From: Gadus chalcogrammus
Taxonomy: Eukaryota; Chordata; Actinopteri; Gadiformes; Gadidae
Reading direction: 5' to 3'
NCBI RefSeq assembly: GCF_026213295.1
Contig: NC_079418.1
Coordinates: 4,394,387-4,458,386 of the forward strand
Length of the DNA stretch: 64,000 nucleotides
Every line of letters starts with the position of its first letter. Position 1 is the first letter of the stretch. The position numbers and the translations under genes were made by a program. Below are positions 10,515 through 21,748 of this stretch, one piece after another. The notes below the pieces were generated by a model. It was not told where the DNA came from and ran no database searches. It worked only from the letters and a program-made list of their open reading frames with translations.

Positions 10515-11722
10515 AATGTCAATTTGTTTGACGAATGAGTGCAGATCATGATTTGCAGATGCAGATCAGTGAAACATATTTTAACTAGCCTACTACAGCA
10601 CGCAACGTTTTTTTGTTCTCGGTTGTAATTACATTTTAGGATTTTTTTAATATATATATATTGGAGGGGAATCACTACTTGCTGTCGAAGCACTTTATCC
10701 AACAAGCAAAACCGTCTCTGCAATATGGCCAAAGTGTATGGGAGTTCACTCTTTGATATGGCTGTCTGTACTAAAAGCATACGGCTCCTCTAAATGCGTC
10801 TGCAAAATTGAATTGTACATCATGAGCGACTTGAGCGACAAAAGCGAACAGATATATTCACAGCGATACTTTATGAGCGACCAGTGGTGTAGTCTATTTT
10901 ATATATATGTCAGGCCCTGCACTTGAGTTCTTTACACTTGAGTTGTTTTGAGTACTCGCCGTTAAATCGTTCTTGGTACTGGTTGAGAGGTGAAGTCCTC
11001 CACTATCGGTCTCTGTATAGATCGGGCCAAAATAGTATATTAACGAGAGTTATCTTTCACTTCTCCGCTGAGGCCGGCACGGTCTGTGTTCCTAAGCAGT
11101 AGCACCATAGCGGACGTTCGGAGTGAATACTATCTTATCTACCGATCCGCTAAATTCCACCCTAGACTGCATGCTTACATTTTACATTCAAGTCTGTTGG
11201 TATTTTGTTATTAAAGACGATGAATTATTAAGGTAAAAGACCCCCTGATCCCCTACGCTCGTAAAGTCCCCACCGCCCCCCCTCCAGGCCCCCTACACAC
11301 GAGTACCCCCCCACCCCACCCCTCTAACACCTCCCTCCCCTTGAAACCTTTTCATCTCCCTCTTAAGATCCCGTCCAACACCCCACTCCCCCCCCCTCCG
11401 CACCCCCTTAAAGAAGAAGGCCACTCGCCTTTGTATTGTTAGTTAAGTTGTAGTTTTTTTCTTATTGTTCTTTCTTCCCCTTGCCCCCTCCCACCCTAGA
11501 CACCTGTTTATGTGTTGAAACCAGAATGTAAATTTAGTATACGTGTTTGTATATTTGGGGGTCTGTGTGTCTGGGTGCTGAAATACAAGGAGCCAGTCCC
11601 TAGTTGATATCGGCAAAACACGCAAATATTTGTGTAGGTTGTAATCAATGTTTTTTGATTCACCAACATTAATAGTTTAAAGTTTAACGATCTATAAATG
11701 TCTTGCATTTGTCCTAAATTTG
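10515..11722. other. No gene recognised; includes a C-rich tract
   Basis: 11240-11410 is strongly C-rich on the plus strand (clusters of four to eight C). CAGTGGTGTAGTCTA at 10882-10896 resembles a hAT terminus but no partner was found. Confidence 0.4.
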
Positions 11723-11971
11723 TTCTCTTTTCTCGTCAGGCCATTGCAACCCGAGCAGTAATGGACGCCCAACATTCATCATTTTAATTGTTTACATTAC
11801 TACAAATATTCTCTTTTCTAATCAGGGAGTGGCAACACAACGATCAGTTGCCCACGATCATCATTTCACTTCTGTGCATTAATCTTAATTCTCTTTTCTC
11901 TTCAGGAGGTGGCAACACAAGCATTATAGTTGCCAAACACTCATCTTTTTACTTGTCTGCATTGATCTTAA
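11723..11971 (+). repeat. Tandem repeat, 3 copies of 80-86 bp, each beginning with a 3' splice-site-like tract
   Basis: Copies start at 11723, 11809 and 11889 with TTCTCTTTTCTNNTCAGG, a polypyrimidine run ending in CAG. Copies 2 and 3 then carry GGCAAC...GTTGCC, a small conserved hairpin, and end in CATTRATCTTAA. The layout resembles triplicated exon starts, though no coding exon was recognised. Confidence 0.7.
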
Positions 11972-14830
11972 TCCTGTGTTGGTTTGGGCCTGTTATCCTT
12001 GATTCCCAGGGAAGCGCAGAGACGCAAGTGATAGGGAACGGCCAACGCCATGTTTATGACATCTTAAGGAATGATGACCATATGGTTAACAAAGGCTTTT
12101 GGTTTGTTGTGAGGCAGCTGTCCTTAGCAACACTTCTGAATGTGTAAGAACTCCTGGCCACTCAGCGGACCTCTCTGCGGACCCTTAGAAAATGAAGGGC
12201 TCCGCATGAAGAAATCCCATCTGAGGTCTCAAATTGTTGAATAATATGCTTATTTTTAGGTCTGTTGATGCATGTTATGATGCATCTTCGTTCGTGCTTT
12301 TCGTACGAATGTGTATATAGAGATAAAAATAAAATGAAAATAAAAATAAGTAAAAATATAAATAAAAACAAATGGTGGATTCATATACCATGTGTGAATG
12401 TCCTCTAGTGTGTGTCAGAGCCACCAAGATAATGGAGATTACTCGACTGCTACACACACGAGGGGATATTGAAAGCATACCACACATTAAACTATAAGAT
12501 AATTAGAAAATGGTTCATTATAATTAACTTGCAATAACATTTGGTTCAACAAATAACTTCTGAATTTTTCTTTTAGGTTCAGTTTTTGTTTTGTTTTAGA
12601 ATATCACCCTATATTTAATACCCAGATGTGCATAATTGTTGTGAGTTCGGATGACTCTTATTCTACCTAGTTTAGACAGTTTTAATTGCCCTGGCTCAAG
12701 ATTCCCCCATAGACTTGGTGTCAGACGTTGGATTGTGGCACTCCTTGGGAGCCTCCAAGCCCACGTCGACTGACTGATCGTTCCTGCGTGTTCTGGAGTG
12801 GTGACGGTGGAGCTCATGGGGAGGCTCCGGGAGAGTTCGCAATCACGAGCTCCTTCGGGGAGAATTCAAGTGGGTCAGGATTAAAAGGTTGAATTAATGT
12901 ATCGATTTGATGTTGACCAACAAAAAACTAGATAATTATAATAATAAATACTGTTCATGAAATGGTATAGTTAGGTCTGGGACCTGCGTAGCTAAAAAAA
13001 ACTGTTTTGGAAATAGTAATGGACATGTATAGCTATAAATAAGTAAAGATAAAACTGCGTTTTACTTTACTTCACTTTGCTAAAGCATATGCACGTTTGA
13101 TGTGGTATGCAAAAGGCAGAGAATAAGGCGTATACACGTTTGATGTGGTATGCAATGAACATAGGAGTGAAACAAAGTGTGGACAACATCAAATGCAAAC
13201 AATACGTAGAATAAATGAAGATTAGGTCATCCAATATACATAGTTAGTGTAGGACAATCGGGTAGTATAATGAAGGTAACTGTTATAACCAGATACGGGT
13301 ACAAAGAAGTGATATTGAACATGCAAATTTTAACATTGTTATTTCCCTTTTTTCAACTTTTTGGGTTTATAGGTAAGTATGGATTAGCGATACATCTGCT
13401 GGGAAGGGACAATATAGGCTCAATTTAGATTCAGATGTAGTGGGTTCACCTTTCAAATGCCACTGCTACTGCTGTAACGCTTTGGTACAACGTCAGCATT
13501 TCATAGTCTGATTTTTTTTTTTACTCTGATAAGTTACGGCACACAGGTATACTGACTCATGAAACATTTACGGTTTACTGCATTTAAGAACAGCGTGGTC
13601 TCAAGACGGCTGCATAGACCCACCACTATCGACCTTTGGTTTTGTATGTACTGGTCTTCATTTATCTTCACAATAGATTGGTTTATGTACAGAGGATTAA
13701 GGAAAGGAACTTCAACTTGGTTGCACTACACCGTTGTTAGGATTGGTTAATTTAATGAGCATGGCTGAAGCAATGCGCAAGGAGGGATGTAGTGTGAATA
13801 TTAAATCAAGTTTGAAGGTTGAAATCAGCTCAGAATAAGGAATGGGACACTCAAAACAAAAATTTAAAATCTGTACAAGCACTAAATAGAATTGGTTAGA
13901 TGAAGGAATACAAATGAGGCATTATCAATTATAATACAAACATATTTGAAACGCATACAATTTTCAGGTCCAATGTTTCCAGAAGCAAGATGAGTACCGT
14001 GTATCACTCTGACACAGCTAACTTTGCACGTAATGCTTACGGTTAGATTCATGCTTACACTTACATTTCAAGGGTCCCATAATGGACCTCCATTAGAACA
14101 ATTAAAAATAGAATTAAAGGAAATAACTAACTGCTGTACATGAGTTTGTATTTATACAATAGAAACAAAAGTCCCAGAACCAGATGCAGACACACCCGGA
14201 GCCTACAAACTACGTCCCCCGAGCAAGGAGTAACAGTCACATGAGGAAATCAAATAACGGCAGGATTTGAATCGGTTCTGTTTTGGTTGTCCACCATTAG
14301 AAAAATTTTGTTTGTATAAATAACATATATCATAATCAGCAACAGTTTGTAAAGTTTTCCACGAATAAGGTTAAAAGAATATATAAGGTATGGATATGTT
14401 ATTGACAGAGCAAGGAGGGGTGTATGCGATGATAGGCACAATATGAACATGTTGTACTTTTATCCCCAATAACACAGCTCCGGATGGGTTGGTGACCAGG
14501 GCGCTGGCATGATTACAATCCCTCAGGTTCAAATTGGCAGAGAACTCCGGCATTAATGACCTTTTCACAGGATGGATGGAGAATATGTTTGGGAGGTGGA
14601 AAGGCATGATCCAGTAAGTGCCCGTCGCGGGAATAATGGCAGAGACCGTGTTAATTGTCACCGGCTGCCGTTGAATTCCCTGCGCACGAGGGCTACTGCA
14701 TCTGCTGATCACCACAGCAGTGAGCGCTACAGAAGCGCCAAGTGCCATTCAGGCTTACATGGGGATCAGATATGATCCGATGAAAGTGAACGATACATCA
14801 CCTGAGGGGCCCGACCCTATCCAGCTGTAA
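11972..14830 (+). pseudogene. Degraded endogenous-retrovirus envelope region
   Basis: Upstream of the LTR at 15694 and in the same orientation, short plus-strand frames interrupted by many stops look like envelope remains. Near 11940-12140 there is a hydrophobic leader-like stretch. Between about 14520 and 14770 a Trp/Met/Phe-rich membrane-proximal segment is followed by a hydrophobic span and a Cys-rich juxtamembrane motif, the order expected at the C-terminal end of a transmembrane subunit. No gag, pol or 5' LTR was found, and the frame is broken repeatedly, so nothing is functional. The region between these pieces is unassigned. Confidence 0.4.
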
Positions 14831-15693
14831 TATGTAGAATAGTCAACACCTATACTATTCTAGTAGAAGCACCTGTGTCTAAAATAATCAATATCCTGGA
14901 TTTACTTGAATAACTAATTATTGAACCACCAAGACGGGTTGTGTTTGTTATTATATAGTATTGTTTGGTTGCGAGTGCAACCCGTTATTTCTGTATCGCT
15001 GCATTGATAATGGTACTGTTGATCTTCTTTGAGACGGTTGTTTACAGGCCACCTGTTGCTGACATGACGACAATGGAGAACCTGTTTGGAGGCTCCCATG
15101 ATGTAAAAGTAACCTCTCTGTGAGCTTGACAAGGAGGGACAAGTCTTGGGTTCATGAATTACAGGCCCCGGCGGCGACAGAAGATACAATGGCTACGATA
15201 ATAACAACGTCCGAAACCACCCACATGCAACAGCGCACCAATACACGAAGATCACCTGAACCACCCAAATCCATGCTAGCCTATCAATAATCTTGAATTT
15301 TTTAAATTTTATTATGACTACAAATTTTACTTTACTTTTGCACATGTTGAAAATGTTATGACCTTGTTGCACATAACCAAAAAGTATTAGCTTAGGATTT
15401 CTATGGATACTTTTGTTTGTGTGCTGTTTGACCATATGATTGTATGATAACCAGGATATATGTTCATTGTTGTATTGTTAATATGACTTGTATTACCTAT
15501 GAGACCCATCAGGGCGAATGCCATTACAGTGTTATGGTAATCCGTGGTGGTTTTTACTCGGTAAAAACCGAGTTTTCCCACTCGGTTGGTGGTGTTGATG
15601 ATTTATCCTACTTTGACTATGTTTCGGTGTTGTAAATGGTGTTTATGATTTAAAATGTTATTGTATGGTCATCTGAGATGACCAAGGAGGGAT
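14831..15693 (+). other. Retroviral 3' region between env remnant and LTR
   Basis: Contains another hydrophobic segment near 14990-15060 and ends with a purine-rich GACCAAGGAGGGAT (15680-15693), a plausible polypurine tract directly before the LTR. Confidence 0.35.
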
Positions 15694-16020
15694 TGTTAAG
15701 TATTTTAAGAAGCTGCATTACCCTCACATAGCCACAAGGGGAGCAAGACCTTATTGAAGGCTGCTCCCTCCACAGAAGGCAGCACCTTTAGATAGCTGAA
15801 GAAGCCGAAGCCATTACGTCACCCAAGCCACGCCCACTACATAGGACACGCCCACTTGACGTCCCCTAGAAGTAGATCACGGTATTTTCCTCTCCACGCA
15901 TTAGATACAATTCCCTCCCTTAAGCTTCATCAGTTTTACCATACCGAAAATACTTTATAACAAATAAAGTGAGTTAAAAGCAACCCGGGATTGGACAATC
16001 TTCAAGAATGCTGCAATATT
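15694..16020 (+). mobile_element. Retroviral-type 3' LTR
   Basis: Begins TGTTAAGTATTTTAAG immediately after the purine tract. It contains a promoter-like GC/CACGCCC region with two CCACGCCCAC-like boxes (15826-15855), and AACAAATAAAG (15960-15970) as a poly(A) signal followed by a U5-like tail. The 3' boundary is approximate and no second LTR is present in the window. Confidence 0.5.
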
Positions 16021-16095
16021 GCGAATAAAACATTGCTAGATTCTAGTAGGCCTAAAAATGTATGTAACCATGGGCGGTCATAGCATAGCCTACAC

Positions 16096-16609
16096 CAGGG
16101 GTTGTCGGCAACCCTAGGCACGCGTGCCACCACTGACACGGGGCAGCATGATCAATTAATAGTTTTTAAACCTAAGAAAAATATTTAAAATATAGTTGCA
16201 AGTGGCCTGTATGCATCGCCTTCACATGGTTTTTCATAGCTGTACATGTCTTAAAGATATTGATGTGGATGGTTTCAACATTCTCATATATTCTTGTTTT
16301 TTACATTTCTCACAGTGCAAATATGTTTTTGAATGAGTTTCTGAAAATGGTGTTTTAAGATGGGACATATGTACCAGTAATTATAATTTGTAAGCCCATG
16401 TTGCAAATATAACAACCAAAAAAACATTTAAAATGTTGATGCATGATTGTTGGCTATATGGAAATAGTACAATCCCATGTCTTCTGGAAATGTTTTTGGT
16501 CGCTGTGTCATATTTCAGCTTCATTTCTTATATATTGTTGCTTAAGGCACACTCATTAACGCGAAAATGTCAAACTGGCCCTGCATGTTGAGAAGGTTGC
16601 TGACCCCTG
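16096..16609. mobile_element. hAT MITE with perfect 8-bp target-site duplication GCCTACAC
   Basis: Starts CAGGGGTTGTCGGCAACC and ends GGTTGCTGACCCCTG. GCCTACAC occurs directly before (16088-16095) and directly after (16610-16617). The length of 514 bp, the CAGGGG ends and the 8-bp duplication are standard for non-autonomous hAT elements. No coding capacity. Confidence 0.92.
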
Positions 16610-16685
16610 GCCTACACTGATTTAAAAAAAGATATAGAAAAAAGAGGCAGGTGCGCTGTCACCCTCAGCAGCAGCAGCAGCAGCA

Positions 16686-16854
16686 ATGGCAGGTCCTACA
16701 GCTCCAGCCACAGCCCCAGCAGCGGACAGTGGACCTGTGGTTAGGAGCCAGTGGCGTGTGCAGCCCCCAGAAGAGGGCAGGGGTAGAAAGAGACGTAGGC
16801 CTGAGATGTCCTCTTTTGAGGCAGGGCATGCTGGCACTCATGGAGCTGTCATGC
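16686..16854 (+). pseudogene. Possible coding fragment, basic and Ala/Pro-rich, cut by a MITE
   Basis: Starting at an ATG after a CAG run (16669-16683), the frame reads an Ala/Pro-rich head and then PEEGRGRKRRRPEMSSFE. This resembles the basic linker near the C-terminus of MADF/Myb-like proteins encoded by Harbinger transposons, which would fit the neighbouring transposase, but the match is weak. It is interrupted at 16855 by the inverted-repeat element. Confidence 0.25.
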
Positions 16855-17389
16855 CAAATTTGTACCGGCTGCCAAATTTGTACCGGGCGCGTCATCCATA
16901 CGTAATCCATTCCAAACCTGCCTGGCAACAGATGATCGCGTCGTCCGTTGCCTGGCAACGGACGATCGCGTCGAACGACGTGAAAGGTTCACGGACATTC
17001 GCGAACCTTCTATCTAGCGATCCGTTATCTGTATTGTGCTATTTCGTCCTTGACCTGCTTTAAACACTCAGTTTACTTGCTAAATTTGATTAAACAATTA
17101 AATACAATACAAATATAAAGTAAAAACAAGTGTTATCTAGCGATCCGTTTTCTGTATTATGTTATTTCGTCTTTGGCAACATGAGCGCGATTGTTTTTTG
17201 AAACCCACTTTAAACACTCAGTTTACTAGCTAAATTTGATTAAACAATTAAATATAATACAAATATAAAGTAAAAACAAGTCTTTTTACTTTATATTTGG
17301 ACGACGCGATCATCTGTTGCCAGGCACGTTTGGAATGGATACGTATGGATGACGCGCCCGGTACAAATTTGGCAGCCGGTACAAATTTG
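16855..17389. mobile_element. Inverted-repeat MITE with ~95-bp ends and an internal tandem duplication
   Basis: The left end contains two direct copies of CAAATTTGTACCGG separated by 4 bases, then GGGCGCGTCATCCATACG and GCAACAGATGATCGCGTCG; 17294-17389 is its reverse complement. Inside, about 17008-17131 is duplicated at 17132-17281 (shared TTATCTAGCGATCCGTT and CAATACAAATATAAAGTAAA). A 23-base perfect palindrome around GTTGCCTGGCAAC is at 16942-16964. Target duplication not clear. Confidence 0.8.
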
Positions 17390-17707
17390 TTTTTGTTTTT
17401 TTATAATACATTTATAGTACATTACAATTTGGAACTGGAATTATGTTATATTAATATTGGCATATTAATAACTATACAGTAAACTTGCAGAAAGACAATA
17501 GGGATTCTTGAAAGCTGGCTCGGGTCATCTGGCTGTGAAAAAACAAAAACAAATCATTATCAATCATTATTACATTTACTTTGAGCAAATGTACAATGTA
17601 TACGCAGGTATAAGAAGGTGCAGGTGTAGTTGGAATATGCTTCTTTTCTGAAGAAAAATATGGGTAGCTCTTAAAAGAGCTGTTTGGTTTGAGGAGCCTT
17701 TGTGTTG

Positions 17708-20700
17708 CTAGGCTCTTGGCTGCCATGCCACTGCACCCTCCTCATTGAAGAACGCACAGTAGGCCTCCCGCATCTGGATGGTCAGTCTGGTGGCGTTGTT
17801 GGAGCCCATCCTGGGGGCATCACGCAGGGCTTCAGGATCAGTCGATGGCTCGATGTTCGGTTACACCCCGCGTCTTCTTCCCTGCAGCTTCTTCCTCTCG
17901 AGAAAGTTGTGCAGCACACAGGTGGCCCTCACACACACCTCAGCTACCTCAGGACTGGTGCCAATCACGCGCCGTTACATGCGCCACCTAGATGCCAAGA
18001 TCCCGAAGGCACATTCCACTACCAGACGAGCTTGGCTGAGGCAGTAGTTAAACACTTGCTTCTCCAGAGTGTGATGTTGTCCAGGGAATGGTCGCAGCAG
18101 GTGGGTCATTAGTGGAAAAGCCTCATCCCCCACAAACACGTGAGGAAGTGGCCCCCGCTGCTCTGCGCCGGAGATGACACAGTCGAGAGGGAGGTCAAGG
18201 GTGCCATCACAAAAAGCTTCCCCAAACGCGGAGTTAGGGAGGGATCCGCTGTCACTCGTCCTGCCGTAGCCTCCAACATCCACAACCCGGACAGGTAGTC
18301 GGCGTCCACTACGGCGAGGAGGACCAGGGAGAAGGTGCCCTTGTAGTTGTGATACAAGGAGCCAGAGTTGCCTGGAGCTTGTATCACTCCATGCTTCCCA
18401 TCAATCGCTCCGATGCAGTTGGGGAAGTTCCAGCGGCACTCAAACTGCTCGGCCATGGTGCTCCAGTCCGCCCTCGTGGGAACAGACATCTCCTCCTCCA
18501 CCAAAGCTGTCCAGATGGCACTGGCTACATCCCGCACTATCCTACGCACTGACGAAGTGCCCACACGATAGCTGAAGCCAATCATATGAAATGAATCCCC
18601 AGTGGCCAGATACCTAACAAAGAAAGCAGTAAAGAATATACTTCAAATATACTTTAAAATATACAGGGCATGACAGCATATTTATATGTATTATTCATAC
18701 ACGGTTGCATGCATACCTTGTTCATGGAAAGGCTTTATGATGGAACACATTTATCTGAAACACTCTTCATTGATACATAAATAATCCCATGTGACATCCA
18801 CAACTAATATGACTATAGATTGTTTACAGATAGCTCTACCACAAAACCTGACATTTAACAGGAACACTCTTCACACTACTATGGCTATAGATGGGTAGAT
18901 GTCTTCCCTAATTAGGAAATTTTATGCAAACAACACCGTGGATGGAAATGCGCACCTTTTCTATAGCCTAGCAGTATGTGCACACCAATGAGCTGTATGG
19001 AAACGCTAGTTGTGTGATCATTAAAAAAAGTATCCTTACCGTAGGCAAATGGCGAGTCGCTCGGCAGGGCCAATTGCAGAACGAGACCTCGTGTCTGCCA
19101 TGGTGATGAGAGGACCCACCTTGCCAACAGTGGTGGGTAGTAACGCATTACAAGTAACGCAAATGAGTAAAAAAGTAAATTTTTCGGGTGACGAGTACTT
19201 TTCACGTTCCTTTTTTAAGTCTGTAATTTTACTCTTACTCGAGTAAATATTTGATTTAGAATTCTACTCTTTACTCAATTACATTTTCCATTGTGCTTTC
19301 ATTAAAATGAGTATTTTGATAAAAACATTATCTTCGTTGACTGTAATACAAGCGTACACGTTAGCGACGCGCTTTCCCTAGGTTGCAACGTGAGTCGACC
19401 GTTACGTTGGGACTGAGGACTAGAAACGCATGGATGTAGACGCGCAGGAAGATATTTTTGCCAGGGGGTGCGGAGTTACGGTCCACGTAGGCTATAGTTT
19501 ATATAATTCTAAAGAAACTATGTTACACTGTATTCTGCAGACCACTCACAAACTTGTTCGTCATTGTCGTGTCTGGCTCTGTGAGTGTGCGTGCATGCTA
19601 TGTGCGTAGGCTGGATAAATCTGACTGCCCAATCAGCCAACCAAGTCAGTCTCGTTTGTGTTTAATTGGTTGTGTTCCTACAAAGCTCTTGCCTTTTGTC
19701 ACATGCACAGAGCTTAATGCAAATTTGTTTGAAATTAAATTACATTTTTTGTTGTACAACTTGTGAAGAAATGTTTTAGGAGTGCATCTCTTTCTCTCCC
19801 TCACTCACTCACGCATTCTAACCAGCCGCGTGCCGTCCATATAGGCAGGTGGGGCGGCGAACTCCCTGCAAAAGCATTCTCCCAAAAAAATTAGTTCCTC
19901 AGTAAATCATTGCTCCAAGTTTATTTTTAATAATGTGATTGTCACATTAACTATCTATAGTTTCTGTAGACTTTCCGACTATTTTTGGTCTGTTGATATC
20001 AAATTGATGGTGGCGATTCTAGTTGAGTTTAACGTGTCATGCAATGTGGGGCGGCGGAGCTCAACGACCGCGTCCCTCCTATGTTTCTCGCATAACCCTG
20101 CAGGCTGCAATAAGAATTGCAATCAGCGCTATAAGACGCCCATATGGTCGTAAAGTAGTCTGCCCCATGGTAATATTCTAGGACTGTTGTTGTTTAAAAT
20201 CGAATTACTCCGCCTGTATCTTTCGGCATTGAAGACTATTTATTTATTTATTTATTTCAGCAGGTATTCAAATTGCATACCTGATTTCATACCTGATTTA
20301 AACAGCTGTTATTGAGAAATATCTGATTTCAAAAGTGTTGTTATTAAGAGATTTGCACACATTGTCGGGCCAAGTTCCAAATCGAAGGTCTGCTTGATTG
20401 ATGACTTGTGTTTCTACTTTTCATGTATTTGCAATGCACTCGCTAAGCCTGTTGTTAAAATAAAATATGGAAGAAATAAACATCCCTCAAAAGCGTGCAG
20501 TAACATTAGGCTATTAGTTATTTTTAATTCTTACTCACAATTAGTTTAGTTAACATGTTTTAATGTAGCTCAAAATATATATGTAAAAAATATATATAAA
20601 TTGAGGGTGTGGTCATACGCCAGTAGTTTCTGCCACACCGAAATGAAGGGGCACCGCACGCTACTGATTCTAACACGTTATGTCTTTTTCACTGATCCAA

Positions 20701-21105
20701 GCACTCCAATACAAAAATGTAAAGTAACTTGTAATTTGAGTAACTTTAAAACAAAGTACTTTTTTACTCTTACTCAAGTAGGTTTTCAAATTGGAATATT
20801 TAGTTTTACTAAAGTAGATTTTGAAGGAGGTAATTTTGCTTTTACTTGAGTATAGATTTTCAGTACTCTACCCACCACTGCTTGCCAAGCAACCCGTCGA
20901 AGTGGTCCGGAGGCATCCGAAAATACTGCTGTAATAGGATAGCAGCCAGACGCAACTCCTGCACAGGTGCGTGATACTCCCCTCTCTGTTTGCGTGTCCG
21001 GAGAATGGGGTGAACCCACCAGCGCTGATGCACATGCTTTCCACGTCTGTGGACAAAAGCATCAGCAACTTGAAATAAAACCCTCCTTGCTACAACGGGA
21101 TCCAT
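17708..21105 (-). pseudogene. PIF/Harbinger transposase (HARBI1-like), two exons, interrupted by a hAT element
   Basis: The start ATG is at 21105 (MDPVVARRVLF). Exon 1 encodes the HTH-containing N-terminus down to 20881, is split by the insertion 19128-20880, and resumes to 19040, followed by a GTAAGG donor. The intron is 18614-19039 with a TTAG acceptor; the joined frame gives the CLRYLATGDSF motif. Exon 2 carries AIDGKH (first catalytic Asp), a DEAFPL segment (second Asp) and VVECAFGIL (Glu) of the DDE nuclease, then FNEEGAVAWQ before the stop at 17708. Lesions: the hAT insertion, a one-base shift near 18292, a TAA near 17973 right after SRWRM, and another shift near 17860. Intact homologues cut and reinsert Harbinger DNA together with a Myb-like partner. 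It is divergent from such a partner gene at 21.2 kb. Confidence 0.85.
19128..20880. mobile_element. Non-autonomous hAT element inside the Harbinger transposase exon; 8-bp duplication CTTGCCAA
   Basis: Ends are the perfect 13-bp inverted pair CAGTGGTGGGTAG / CTACCCACCACTG. CTTGCCAA precedes (19120-19127) and follows (20881-20888) the element. The length is 1753 bp. The interior has AT-rich sequence, a TATT microsatellite (20240-20262) and no transposase frame. Removing it and one copy of the duplication leaves the transposase exon in frame, so it inserted after the Harbinger copy was in place. Confidence 0.93.
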
Positions 21106-21189
21106 CTTGCAATGATTGGCTGAGGGATGCCTCTGCAACGACTACTCCCCCATCCGTCAGCCACGCCTTCCAACGTCCTTTGACTGACG

Positions 21190-21666
21190 GTGCAGTGGGC
21201 ACGAGGCGTAACTGTTGCTGGGCCCAGCACAGTGCCAGAATTAACAGAGATGGAGGAGAAGGCGCTCGCGATAATAGGTGAGATCTCCTGTGATGGGATC
21301 TCGAGGGGCATCGACCTAAGAAGAGGTGATGCTGGACGCTCTGAGGCTAGGCGATCCCCATCCCCAGCTGCGAGGACATCCCCAGCTTTGAGGATCTCAC
21401 AGGACAGGCCGGCAGCTACCTCCTCCCCCGCCAGCAGCACCTCACAAGGCACACCGCCGCGTTCGAGACGGAGTCTGACATCCAGCGAGAAGCTGATCGC
21501 ACTTGAGAAGGAGAAGTTGGTGGTGCTGAAGGACATAGAGGAAAAGAGGCGAATGATATTGCACGCCAGACGCACCAGGTGAAGAGAGCCAAGCTCGATT
21601 TGGCGATCCAGCAGCATGCGCTCGCTGACGCCAAGTTTCAGGGTCCCGCCATCTCTGTCCAAGTCT
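21190..21666 (+). pseudogene. Myb/SANT-like accessory protein of Harbinger transposon, C-terminal part
   Basis: Diverges from the transposase start by 85 bases. The frame has EEKALAIIGEISCDGI, a Ser/Pro-rich linker, then SEKLIALEKEKLVVLKDIEE, a charged helix of the type found at the C-terminus of Harbinger Myb-like proteins. Helical coding sequence appears to continue in a shifted frame to a TAG near 21665, so an indel lies near 21545. The N-terminal Myb/SANT DNA-binding domain is not present, as there is no room before the transposase start. In intact elements this partner binds the ends and carries the transposase into the nucleus. Confidence 0.6.
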
Positions 21667-21748
21667 AGCTGGCACCTGAAGGTAAGCCTATTGTTGGTTT
21701 ATACAATCTGATGTGTTGGATTTCTTCCCAGTGGGCAAACAGTCCCGT

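Noticed and set aside
10882..10990. Complete hAT element starting CAGTGGTGTAGTCTA
   Set aside because: No matching inverted end or 8-bp duplication was found within reach.
17702..18571. Plus-strand ORFs of 67-136 codons at 17.7-18.6 kb
   Set aside because: Antisense of the Harbinger transposase exon 2, which has recognisable motifs.
21090..21662. 190-codon minus-strand ORF
   Set aside because: Antisense of the Myb-like partner; no motif of its own.
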